A stretch of DNA of 64,000 nt, from NCBI GenBank assembly GCA_037039685.1, contig JAWNGF010000006.1:992001-1056000 (forward strand), read 5' to 3'. The position numbers and the translations under genes are program-made. This document shows positions 22,321-30,905 of the stretch, piece by piece (position 1 is the stretch's first letter; each line of letters opens with the position of its first letter). The stretch is from Ceratobasidium sp. AG-K. Taxonomy: Eukaryota; Basidiomycota; Agaricomycetes; Cantharellales; Ceratobasidiaceae. The notes below the pieces were generated by a model. The model worked only from the letters and a program-made list of their open reading frames with translations, did no database searches and had not been told where the DNA came from.

Positions 22321-24321
22321 ATGTCTATTCAAGAAGACGGAGGGTCACGTCCCTCGTCCACTAGATCAACACGAAGAGGACCCAGCCGGGCAGCAAGGCC
22401 TACTGGATCATTAAATGAGCAAGACATCGCACAAGCTCAAGTGGGAGGTCCTGCCCGATCACGCTCTCAGAGCCAATCTTCAATGCCAGGAGCTTTCGGC
22501 ATCTCTGACATGACAATAGTACAAGAGGAAGAACCCACCATCACGAGTAGAGAACCAGGAGATCTCACAAATGACCCCACTCCAGCTGTGATTCGCATTT
22601 CAACTGGAAGTCCAGGGCCATCACGTCCCTTGTGGCCACTAGGGACTAGGAGGCAGTTCTTTTCTCCCCAGCCTGAGGCTCATGGGGGCGTGTCGCTTGT
22701 CCCCATTAGGCCTCCTCCTACACCACACATTCCCAATGTACCTACAGTCCCTCAAATTGGAGGAACCATCACCAACGCAGGACCAGTCCCAATGGCTTCC
22801 CAGCCAGTCACACCAGCAATTCCAGCACCGCCCTATGTCCCACAGGGTTACTCTGGACAGTCGGCCCCGGTACCACAAGGCGCCGGTGATCTGGGAAGCT
22901 CAAGTTCAAGTTCCAGCGCCAGTGGCAGGACTGTAATCAGTAATTTAGACGACCTGGACGACCTCCTAGAAGGAAGACACAACGCCACCCTTAGGGTTAT
23001 AGACGGAATGAGGGTCACCATAGATCGAAGGCTTAGTGGCCTAGAACAAGCCACACAAGTCCTAGCAAACAACCAACAAATCTTTAACGACTCCATCAAC
23101 ACCCTACAAGGCACCCTAACAGACATTCTGAACTCGGCAAGAAATGGCAAACACAATTCCTTTCTAGTCGGACAAGATGTAACACGCCTTCGGAATGAGG
23201 TTGCCAACACTCAAGGACTAGTGAACAATGTACGCGAGGAACTCAACACTACCAGACAAGGGCAACTTGAATGGAACGAAGCAGTAACTCAAGGACTGGA
23301 AAACTTACGACAAGAGGGAACCTCCTTCACTACCAAGATCACGGAAGTTCAAGAAGCTATCAACAATATGCGAGAAGAAATCGACGAAACTTCCCTGCAC
23401 GGGATCCCATCCAGGCGATCAAATTCTCCACCACATCCAGATGCGGAATCTACCAGGATCGACGAATTAGAGTTAAGAATCCAACGACTGACCGAGAACC
23501 CAAACGTTGGTAGCAGTCCACGACGTCCCAAAGTAACTCGCCCAGAAGCCTTCGACGGAAAGAAAGGGGAAGGTGCTGAAATGTTCATCACACAAATGGA
23601 AAGCTACTTCGTGCGACTAGGCGATCAATATGCTTCCAATGAAGAAAGGATTCGCGAAGCCCTAGCAAACTTCAAATCCGAGAACAAAGCTGCCACTCAC
23701 TGGGCACAAGTTCTCTTACGATCGCTCAACCAAAGGGAAAATAACCAAAACCTTGTCTCGTGGGAAAGTTTCAAGGCACACTTCATGGAACAGTTCAGCG
23801 ACCCTAACAAAAAATCTAAAGCCGAAGCAGATATCCGAAAATGCAAGCAGAGCAACTCTGTAGCAAACTATGCTTCGGAATTCCGATATCTTCTAGTAGA
23901 CGTGAACTGGGGACAAGAGGCTCTGATCAACCAGTTCAAGGAAGGATTAAAATCAGAAGTCAAGACTGAACTAGCTCGCTTTGAACTGACCCTGATCAAT
24001 GAAGATGGGACAGAACGAGAACTTTCCCTTGACCGGTGGATCTCAATCGCAATCTCTATTGACCAAAAATTGCAACAAATCAAGACCTCGACAGGAAAAA
24101 AGGCCGCCCAACCGACGGCTAGTGGACAATCCTCTACAAAACGGCTGCCTGACGAAATATACAAAGCGAGGATAGCAACCAACCGCTTCCTGAAGTGCGG
24201 ACAGGAAGGACACCGTTCATTCAAATGCCCATCCAAGGAATGGATAACGACGGAACCCAGCGTTAAAGGAAGGGAAGCGACAATCGTAGAAGACTCGGGA
24301 AAAGAAGCGGTCTCCCTCTAA
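22321..24321 (+). CDS. gag: Gag of Ty3 element A
   Basis: The 666-residue structural protein starts at the first ATG after the leader. Residues 1-210 are Ser/Pro/Gly-rich and disordered. About 215-360 is a long Asn/Gln-rich helical or coiled region. Residues 400-540 form the capsid-like retrotransposon Gag core (PKVTRPEAFDGKKGEGAEMF, MESYF, FKAHFMEQFSD, YASEFRYLLVDVNW). A zinc-knuckle-like LKCGQEGHRSFKC near 620 has Phe where the first Cys is expected. It would assemble the virus-like particle and bind genomic RNA. Pol follows almost immediately in another frame. The missing Cys may weaken RNA packaging; the rest looks intact. Confidence 0.93.
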   Translation: MSIQEDGGSRPSSTRSTRRGPSRAARPTGSLNEQDIAQAQVGGPARSRSQSQSSMPGAFGISDMTIVQEEEPTITSREPGDLTNDPTPAVIRISTGSPGPSRPLWPLGTRRQFFSPQPEAHGGVSLVPIRPPPTPHIPNVPTVPQIGGTITNAGPVPMASQPVTPAIPAPPYVPQGYSGQSAPVPQGAGDLGSSSSSSSASGRTVISNLDDLDDLLEGRHNATLRVIDGMRVTIDRRLSGLEQATQVLANNQQIFNDSINTLQGTLTDILNSARNGKHNSFLVGQDVTRLRNEVANTQGLVNNVREELNTTRQGQLEWNEAVTQGLENLRQEGTSFTTKITEVQEAINNMREEIDETSLHGIPSRRSNSPPHPDAESTRIDELELRIQRLTENPNVGSSPRRPKVTRPEAFDGKKGEGAEMFITQMESYFVRLGDQYASNEERIREALANFKSENKAATHWAQVLLRSLNQRENNQNLVSWESFKAHFMEQFSDPNKKSKAEADIRKCKQSNSVANYASEFRYLLVDVNWGQEALINQFKEGLKSEVKTELARFELTLINEDGTERELSLDRWISIAISIDQKLQQIKTSTGKKAAQPTASGQSSTKRLPDEIYKARIATNRFLKCGQEGHRSFKCPSKEWITTEPSVKGREATIVEDSGKEAVSL

Positions 24322-24323
24322 CT

Positions 24324-27300
24324 GTGTGTGGAGAGACCAAGAAACCGGCAACGGAAACAATGTACTTTAGAGCGACAAATGAATCTACCATTGTTTACGC
24401 GAACGTTACCGGAATCACAGAACCTATCCCAACCCTCATTGATTCTGGAGCATCAAAGAACTTCCTGGACATTTTGTGGGCTCGGTCCAACAATATCCCA
24501 CTCATAGAACTCTCCACTCCTAGAAGAGTAATTGGTATCCAAGGGAAAGAACTCTCTCACCAAATTCGTTTCAAAGCAAAGCTGGAACTGGAAGTGGAGG
24601 GAAGAACCTTCAAACAAATCTTCTTCGCTATGCCCACTGGAGAAACTAAACTCATCCTAGGATTGGAATGGTTAGAAGAATCAAACCCTGTCATCGATTG
24701 GAAAACAAAGCACATATCATGGCGGGCAGAAGCCATTCAAGCAAGGACAGCCTCAATAGACGACCTGCCCGAGGAATTCAAGGAATTTGCTGACGTCTTT
24801 AGCGAAGAAAAATTCAAGAGAATCCCAGATCACCGCCCATACGACTGTGCCATCGACTTCAAGGAAGGAGCTGAGCTCCCGAAACCAGCCAGACCTATCC
24901 CACTCTCTCCAGCAGAGTCAATCGCACTGAGAGAATACTTGGATGAAGAAATGGCAGCGGGGAAAATTCGACCAAGCAAATCACCCATTGCATCACCTTG
25001 CTTCTTTGTCAAAAAACCGATCGATCCCAAGAATCCAGGAGCAGTTCGGCAACTACGACTTGTTCAAGATCTTAGAGGAGTAAACGCCATTACGAAGGAT
25101 GACAGGTTCCCAATGCCCCTAATGGAAGACCTCTTGGATAAGATCAAGGACGCAAAGATTTTCTCCAAGATCGATTTACGCATGGGTTTCAACAATATCA
25201 GAATCAAGGAAGGAGACGAATGGAAGACAGCCTTCAGAACAAAAGAAGGACTGTTCGAATATGTTGTCATGCCTTTTGGACTAAAAAACGCGCCCGCCAT
25301 ATTCCAAAGATATATGAACCACATCTTCCATGATCTCATCGACGTATGTGTCATAGTATATATCGACGACATCTTAGTCTTCTCTAAGAACAGAAGTCAA
25401 CATACCGTGGATGTCAGGAAAGTGCTAAAAATCTTACTGGAGGAAAACCTTTTCGCAAAGCTTCCAAAGTGCGAATTCTTTGTCACCAAATTGACATACA
25501 CTGGACTTGGAATCAGCAATTCGGGCATCTCAATGGAGGAAGAAAAGGTCAAGGCAATAAAGGAGTGGAAGGAACCAAGAACACTCAAGCAGGTCCAAGC
25601 ATTCCTAGGATTTGCAAACTTCTACCGAAGATTTGTACCGAATTTTAGCCGATTAGCAAAACCCCTGACATCCTTAACAAGAAAAGAGAACAAATGGGAA
25701 TGGGGAAGCGATCAGCAGGAAGCATTCGAAGCCCTAAAGACGGAAATCAGCAAGGAGCCCACACTACGCCATCCAAACCCGGACAAACCCTTCTTCTTGG
25801 AAACAGACGCAAGCGGAGTAGCAATGGGAGCAATCCTGTCGCAAAGGCAAGATGATGGCTACCTACACCCTATTGCTTTTCTTTCAAAATCTTTCAATGA
25901 GGCTCAACTCAACTACGACGTCCACGATAAAGAACTTATGGCGATCATAGAATCTTTAACACATTGGAGGCTTTACCTCGAAGGAACAAAGGAACCCATT
26001 ACCATCTACACCGATCATAGGAACCTACAGTTCTGGAAGGAAGCAAGAACTTTCAACCGCCGACACGCAAGATGGCACCAACTGCTTGCTTCCTATAACT
26101 TTGACATCATATATCGGCCTGGAATCCTGTCATCAAAACCGGACCTGTTGTCAAGACGGTCAGACCATGAAGATATCCCGACACCTGAACAAGTTATGAT
26201 ATCTACCGAAAGGTTCAAGGGATTTATGGGACAAGTTGACACGAACATCATAGAAACTATCAAAGAGGGTCAGGAAGCAGATGAAGGACTGGCACGAATC
26301 AAAGAAATCTGCAAGTCAAGGGAAACGTTACCAAAAGCCCTACAACACAGCGCAAAAGACTATGATTTCAAGGAAGAACTATTATGGTTTAAGGGAAGGA
26401 TCTACGTGCCGGAGGATAAGGAATCCAGACTAGCCGTCATGCGAACTCATCACGACTCAAAAATTGCTGGACATCAAGGACAGGCTAGAACTCTGGAACT
26501 AATATCAAGAAGATACTTCTGGCCAGGAATGAAGCAAAGCATAAACAGATACGTGGAGTCATGCGAAACCTGCCAACGGACAAAGGGATCAAAGTCCATA
26601 GTCCCGATCAAACCTCTGGAGATTCCAAAAGGACCGTGGGAAGACATAGCGTTTGACTTCGTGGTGAAGTTGCCAAAATCCAGGGGGGCAGATAGCATCT
26701 TAGTAGTGGTGGACCGATTCTCAAGAATGGCGCACTTCATACCCTGCAAAGAATCTCACACGGCAAGCGACCTTGCAAATCTCTTCATCACAAATGTTTG
26801 GAAATTGCACGGTTTTCCAAAAAGCACAATCTCAGACCGAGGAACTACTTTCAATTCCAAACTTATGAAAGCCATTTATGAAAAGATTGGAACTAGCCCA
26901 GGTTTCAGCACTGCCTACCACCCCCAAACAGATGGAATAACGGAAAGGATCAACCAATGGATGGAAGGCTGGCTGCGATCTTTTGTCAACTACCGGCAGG
27001 ATGATTGGGCGGACTTATTACCAATTGCGGAGTTCAGCTATAATCTACAGAAGCACCGCGTAACAGGTAGTTCCCCTTTCGAAATTGTCTACGGAAGGGA
27101 ACCACTGTGGAACATCTCAACAGAAGAATCAGCAGTTCCAGAAGCAAACAACATCACAGGAAAATGGCGTAAAATCCGGGACGAAGCTATCGCATCAATG
27201 GAAACCCAAAGGCTCCCAGAAGAAGAACCGAAGAACAAGTACCAAGAAGGAGATCTAGTTTGGCTGCTGGGAAAGAACATCCAAACAAAGAGACCATCAA

Positions 27301-28238
27301 AGAAACTGGATAACAAAAAGCACGGGCCATTTGTTGTAAAGCGACAGATAGGGTCACACGCTTATGAGCTTGATTTGCCGACAACAATGAGGGTACACCC
27401 TGTTTTCCACATCGACTTGCTGAGCCCTTACAAAGGAGACACTGAATTCAGCCGTAACCAACCCCGTCCGCTGCCGATCATAACAGAAGAAGGAGAGGAA
27501 GAATACGAAGTAGATAAGATTTTGGACTGGAAAGAAACAAAGGACGGCCTGTTTTACAGGGTCAGATGGAAGGGTTATGGAAGTGAAGAAGACACAGAAC
27601 AAAGGGCGGAAGATTTTGGCCACCTTTCAAAGATCATCAAGGACCTTCTACGCCGACACCCCGAGGCTCCCACGCCATCTAACTACGCTCCAGGGAGGAT
27701 AAAAGGCAGAGGCAGCGAAACCAGTAGTGTCACTTGCAAAGCTTGCTACTATTCCAAGAAACACCCTCAACTCCACGCTCTGAATCTTTTTTGCCCTCCA
27801 CAATGCCTGCTGTCTCCCGCTCCACGATTGCCAACAACCTCACCCGCATCCTCGAGGGACCTGCCTTCGCCACGGCAAGGATCCTCGACTCCGGAGCCGC
27901 CCTCTACGTCTTCAAGAGGTCACAACAAAGCTCGGGCAGAATGCACTTCAGGGCCTCGGACGATGTCCTCCACTCAGACCTGGGGGAATTCCAGTGGGTC
28001 GGAAAGAAATGGCCGACACGCATGCAGCTCCTACGGAAGGACATATATGTCTGCCGGGGGTGTGCAGCATTCCAGGTCTCGGAGGTCGTGCTCCTCTCCA
28101 CCCACATGCTCGGGGTGGTTGAATGGGGACAAGAAGGAGCGTACTCGAGCGAGTGGGTACCAGGGTATGACGGAAGGCAGCCAACGCTCCGACCTAGATG
28201 GAACGATGCCTGGGATGCCAACTACGAAAAGGACCTGA
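24324..28238 (+). CDS. pol: Pol of Ty3 element A (protease, RT, RNase H, integrase, chromodomain)
   Basis: The frame lies -1 to gag and its start is only nominal; frameshifting or reinitiation is likely. In order: protease (TLIDSGASKNFLD, about 40); RT (LRLVQDLRGVNAITKDDRFP, SKIDLRMGFNN, VMPFGLKNAPAIFQR, VIVYIDDILVFSKN, about 235-360); RNase H (FFLETDASGVAMGAILSQ, YTDHRNLQFW). Then the integrase zinc domain (HHDSKIAGHQGQ...CETCQRTKG), the D,D,E core (AFDFVVKLPKS, VVVDRFSRMAHF, SDRGTTFNSK, ERINQWMEGWLRSF) and a divergent chromodomain (FYRVRWKGYGSEEDTEQRAE, about 1075). In the chromodomain the third aromatic of the cage is not evident. The last 180 codons overlap ORF3 and have no domain character; the functional protein probably ends near 27700. 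Confidence 0.93.
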   Translation: MCGETKKPATETMYFRATNESTIVYANVTGITEPIPTLIDSGASKNFLDILWARSNNIPLIELSTPRRVIGIQGKELSHQIRFKAKLELEVEGRTFKQIFFAMPTGETKLILGLEWLEESNPVIDWKTKHISWRAEAIQARTASIDDLPEEFKEFADVFSEEKFKRIPDHRPYDCAIDFKEGAELPKPARPIPLSPAESIALREYLDEEMAAGKIRPSKSPIASPCFFVKKPIDPKNPGAVRQLRLVQDLRGVNAITKDDRFPMPLMEDLLDKIKDAKIFSKIDLRMGFNNIRIKEGDEWKTAFRTKEGLFEYVVMPFGLKNAPAIFQRYMNHIFHDLIDVCVIVYIDDILVFSKNRSQHTVDVRKVLKILLEENLFAKLPKCEFFVTKLTYTGLGISNSGISMEEEKVKAIKEWKEPRTLKQVQAFLGFANFYRRFVPNFSRLAKPLTSLTRKENKWEWGSDQQEAFEALKTEISKEPTLRHPNPDKPFFLETDASGVAMGAILSQRQDDGYLHPIAFLSKSFNEAQLNYDVHDKELMAIIESLTHWRLYLEGTKEPITIYTDHRNLQFWKEARTFNRRHARWHQLLASYNFDIIYRPGILSSKPDLLSRRSDHEDIPTPEQVMISTERFKGFMGQVDTNIIETIKEGQEADEGLARIKEICKSRETLPKALQHSAKDYDFKEELLWFKGRIYVPEDKESRLAVMRTHHDSKIAGHQGQARTLELISRRYFWPGMKQSINRYVESCETCQRTKGSKSIVPIKPLEIPKGPWEDIAFDFVVKLPKSRGADSILVVVDRFSRMAHFIPCKESHTASDLANLFITNVWKLHGFPKSTISDRGTTFNSKLMKAIYEKIGTSPGFSTAYHPQTDGITERINQWMEGWLRSFVNYRQDDWADLLPIAEFSYNLQKHRVTGSSPFEIVYGREPLWNISTEESAVPEANNITGKWRKIRDEAIASMETQRLPEEEPKNKYQEGDLVWLLGKNIQTKRPSKKLDNKKHGPFVVKRQIGSHAYELDLPTTMRVHPVFHIDLLSPYKGDTEFSRNQPRPLPIITEEGEEEYEVDKILDWKETKDGLFYRVRWKGYGSEEDTEQRAEDFGHLSKIIKDLLRRHPEAPTPSNYAPGRIKGRGSETSSVTCKACYYSKKHPQLHALNLFCPPQCLLSPAPRLPTTSPASSRDLPSPRQGSSTPEPPSTSSRGHNKARAECTSGPRTMSSTQTWGNSSGSERNGRHACSSYGRTYMSAGGVQHSRSRRSCSSPPTCSGWLNGDKKERTRASGYQGMTEGSQRSDLDGTMPGMPTTKRT

Positions 28239-28567
28239 GCGACTGGAGGATGGAGAGGGGCCGATACCAGAAGGAGAAGATTGACTGGGAGCCCTACTGG
28301 TGGAAGAAGGAGGAGACTGACGTGGCGGCATGGAAGGAGGCAGAGCCCGATGTACGTCAGTGGGATGAGGAGTTTGTGGAGGCCCAGAAGAGGGTCTTGG
28401 ACTGGGCCAAGGCGGACTGGACAAAGGAGGAGACCTGGGAGGAATGGGAGAAGTTCTCGGACGAACCAGGAAACACCGCGTTCAATCCCATCGACCTGAC
28501 CTTGGAGGACGAGGAGGGGTTGGAAGACTTTATGCTGAAGAAGGAAAGGGACTGCGCAGTGCAATAG
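27803..28567 (+). CDS. ORF3: extra Trp-rich acidic protein between pol and the 3' LTR
   Basis: I do not recognise this 254-residue protein. The frame is open from 27734, but the first ATG in good context (ACAATGCC) is at 27803. The N-terminal half is mixed (RILDSGAALYVFKRSQQ, CRGCAAFQVSEVVLL). The C-terminal half is charged with Trp about every ten residues (DWEPYWWKKEETDVAAW, DWTKEETWEEWEKF). It ends in an acidic tail with IDLTLEDEEGLEDF, which resembles a SUMO-interaction motif. No signal peptide or membrane segment is visible, so it is not a typical envelope. It overlaps the end of pol in a different frame and looks more GC-rich than pol. Expression would need splicing, reinitiation or a subgenomic RNA. 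It could be a captured host gene; function unknown. Confidence 0.7.
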   Translation: MPAVSRSTIANNLTRILEGPAFATARILDSGAALYVFKRSQQSSGRMHFRASDDVLHSDLGEFQWVGKKWPTRMQLLRKDIYVCRGCAAFQVSEVVLLSTHMLGVVEWGQEGAYSSEWVPGYDGRQPTLRPRWNDAWDANYEKDLSDWRMERGRYQKEKIDWEPYWWKKEETDVAAWKEAEPDVRQWDEEFVEAQKRVLDWAKADWTKEETWEEWEKFSDEPGNTAFNPIDLTLEDEEGLEDFMLKKERDCAVQ

Positions 28568-28608
28568 GTCCGTTCAGGTCCCCCAAACGGACTCTTAAGG
28601 GGGAGTAA

Positions 28609-29064
28609 TGTCGTGAGCTAGCTCACTCCATCGGACTCACCTGTTGTCTCGCCCGTCTGTCCCTCTCTTTGTGTTACGTTCCCCGTTTCTGTTTTGCCGC
28701 GTTGCCACCTTCTTGTGGTTAATCTGTTACATTGTGTAACGCGGCTGTGCTTTGTACGAGTCATGTCTGTTTATACAGCATGACTCACATGGACACTCCT
28801 GACTGGTAGACTGTGTGACTCGTGTGGCTGCGCCTTGTATGACTCGGCCACTTCTTGAATATATATAGAGGACCAACAAGCCTGGTAACCCCAGCTTGTT
28901 TTGTCTCGTCTAAACATCCCTTTGAGTGACACTCAGAACCACCCCTACCCTTAAGAGCCTACAGACACTTAAGTGTGTTGCGGTTCAAGAGGTCACTTAG
29001 GTCTTAGTGCCGTCCACTCTCCATCGCGGTTTGTCTCATAGCCACCAAGAAGAAGCTTACGACA
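28609..29064 (+). repeat. 3' LTR of Ty3 element A
   Basis: 456 bp, matching the 5' LTR except for one C/T difference seen at 28831 (GGCTGCGCC against GGCTGTGCC). The purine tract ending at 28608 would prime plus-strand synthesis. Confidence 0.96.
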
Positions 29065-29069
29065 TAGTA

Positions 29070-29518
29070 AAAGGATAGCGATTGCATTCCTTTTCCTTCC
29101 CAGCGTTTGACAACTTTTGTCCATGCTTTGTGCGCTGATGTCGTCTCAATCACGTCGGCCATTGCTCCGTCTTCCATATTCAGGGTAATCTGAGCAAATG
29201 CGTTGTCATCTTGCTTCTGCCATTGTTCAATTTCGATTTTATTGGCTGATACTTTGGCAGAGTCCTTTTTCTTGGTCTTGGTGAGTGGTTCAGGCAGCAT
29301 TTCTGTGCCATACGCGATCTTGAGCAGTCCCTGAATTTGCAGGACCATTGTTTGGCGGAACTTCCATGAGCTATAGTTGGATCCGTCATCCTTCAGGAGT
29401 GGGATCTTGTAGGTTTTCTTGCTAAGGTAAGCGTTGGTCGATGCCATTGTAGTAGTAGTACCGTTTACAGCGTTTTCTGGGTTCTCTGGTTCTTCACTTT
29501 TGACGCTACCAGGGCTCA
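29070..29518 (-). pseudogene. Copia element 1: gag N-terminus
   Basis: The minus strand starts at ATG 29518 (MSPGSVKSEEPEN), 4 nt after the LTR. It encodes the copia Gag N-terminal domain (KIPLLKDDGSNYSSWKFRQT, then NMEDGAMADVIETTSAHKAW) up to SLSFYY, where the Ty3 insertion cuts it. The continuation (QQFMSAKIKEEEDL) lies at 21829 and leftwards. Confidence 0.92.
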
Positions 29519-29523
29519 TAACC

Positions 29524-29795
29524 TTTTGGGATAAGCACAGTGTTGGGCTGGATATCAATGTAACTCCGCTTGTACTACTTGAGAGTAGAGAACTTGCGCA
29601 TATATATACCTGGATATCAATGTAACTACAGGTAATATAAGCAAATGAATATAAAAGATAAAATCTAAACTATACCTCAGCTTGTACTACTTGAGAATAG
29701 AGAACTGAGGACAAAATTTTTACCGAAGCGCGTGTCCATGTGGAACACAATCACGTGATACGCATATATACACGTATAAGACTGAATATTCAACA
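29524..29795 (-). repeat. 5' LTR of copia element 1
   Basis: 272 bp, same ends as 17706-17976 with about seven differences. On the minus strand it ends ...CCCAAAA and is followed by GGTT and the gag ATG. The ten nt TGGTAGCGTC (29511-29502, within gag codons 3-6) match an initiator-Met-tRNA-type primer-binding site at nine of ten positions, but 12 nt from the LTR. Confidence 0.92.
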
Positions 29796-30905
29796 GGGTG
29801 CATCTCAAAATCGATGTCAACGTAGACGCCTCCTGCCTGTACACCTTTGCGACACCTCTGTAAATTTGCTTATAATCCCAGAGATATATAAACTCACATG
29901 GAGATACCTTTCTCGCTTCAAGTTCAAGCATGGGAGATGTGGGCTTGACCAGGTACGCAGTGGTGTCAATGGTAGCCCCTCCAGCATCGCAAACAATAAA
30001 GGTAGTATCTGGCTACAAGTTTCATGCTGTTAACGATCAGTATCAAGATCAATAACAGCAAAGTCTTACGCTACAGCAGTTGTGAATATCGCCGTGAAAC
30101 ATGCAAAAATGTACGGAGGCTTCTGCCTCGCTAACAAATCGAACTTGGATCATGGCCTTGGCCAATGGCACCAATTCAGCGGCAGTGGCGGCTCTGCGGA
30201 GTAAGTTTTGCTCTTTCAATTCCCAGCCATTCGATGAGCCAAAACAACCGTTATGTCTTTGTGAGCTCGTTCCAGGTTTGTTGGCCATCAATAACACGAG
30301 ACTCGAAGAATTCCTCCGTGTGCTTCAAGAGGTAGGCCATGAAGTCGGTGTGGATCTTGAGTAGAGGAATGCCAAGGGGTAAGGCCAAGGGTTGTATTAG
30401 GCCTGTTTAACCAAGAAACGATTCAAAACCGCCTACGTTGCGCCATCAGGTTGTATATTTGCTGCATTGATTCGATATGTAGGTGGATTTTGGAATGGCG
30501 AGCGAGTTGCCACTTTTCGTCCCCGGCTTGTTCTAAAACCGCTGGCTTCAAGGCTTCAGCTCCAAATGATAAGGCCTTTCCAAGGTATTTTAATTAAACT
30601 TGGAGAGTATAGAAAGAATATATGCTCACGTTGTGATCGGAACGGTAATAAACAAGGGTAGGGATCTTGCTCCCTTCCTTTTGAGATTTCTGACCTGGCC
30701 AGGCGGTCACCCTATGAAGCGATTGTGTGGGCCACCTGCAAATAATACGTTAGAACACGGCCTATGAATCTATCTGGTTGTTATGCAAACGATGCTAACC
30801 GGGATGGGGGTAGGCGAACGAGACAGCACCGTGCATCGTTCCAATACCGATTCGCAGAATGATCTTGGCGGGGTGGCTCCAAGGTCCCTCTTCAAAATTC
30901 TTCAT
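29796..30905 (-). pseudogene. Hsp70-like (HSPA12-type) gene, N-terminal part
   Basis: The minus strand begins MKNFEEGPWSHPAKI at 30905. The first phosphate-binding motif follows as RIGIGTMHGAVSFAY, where the family has GIDIGTTxGAVSF; the key Asp is replaced by Gly. Further left are SSNGWELKEQNLLRRAA and AKAMIQVRFVSEAEASVHFC, then VQAGGVYVDIDFEMH up to the copia edge. Introns with usual splice signals separate these. The parts at 16691-17705 and 15602-15921 complete the gene. Proteins of this family are Hsp70-like ATPases with an atypical C-terminus; roles in fungi are mostly unknown. The motif change, a nonsense codon and two insertions mark it as dead. The second copy is at 58660. Confidence 0.82.

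Larger units (their letters stand above)
21835..29064 (+). mobile_element. Complete young Ty3 element, family A
   Basis: Two 456-bp LTRs (21835-22290 and 28609-29064) flank gag, pol and an extra ORF. The 5-bp duplication TAGTA (21830-21834, 29065-29069) is perfect and interrupts copia gag codons that read continuously in copia element 2. In my reading the LTRs differ at one position, so insertion was recent. The element carries a self-complementary primer-binding site (22293-22304) and a purine tract (AAGGGGGAGTAA) just before the 3' LTR. All three long frames are open, so it may be competent, though the Gag zinc knuckle lacks its first Cys. Confidence 0.97.
17706..29795 (-). mobile_element. 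Copia element 1 (about 4.86 kb) with a Ty3 element nested in it
   Basis: LTRs at 17706-17976 and 29524-29795 flank minus-strand gag-pol remnants. The target duplication GGGTG is perfect (17701-17705, 29796-29800) and lies inside the Hsp70-like gene. Subtracting the nested Ty3 (21835-29064) and its duplicated TAGTA leaves 4855 bp, close to the 4902 bp of copia element 2. LTR differences (about 7 in 271) show that it is clearly older than the Ty3 inside it. The RT box reads HVDN instead of HVDD and the protease motif DLGA instead of DSGA, so it is dead. Confidence 0.95.

Noticed and set aside
27734..28567. ORF3 as a retroviral-type envelope gene
   Set aside because: No signal peptide, membrane span or glycosylation-rich ectodomain; position alone is not enough.
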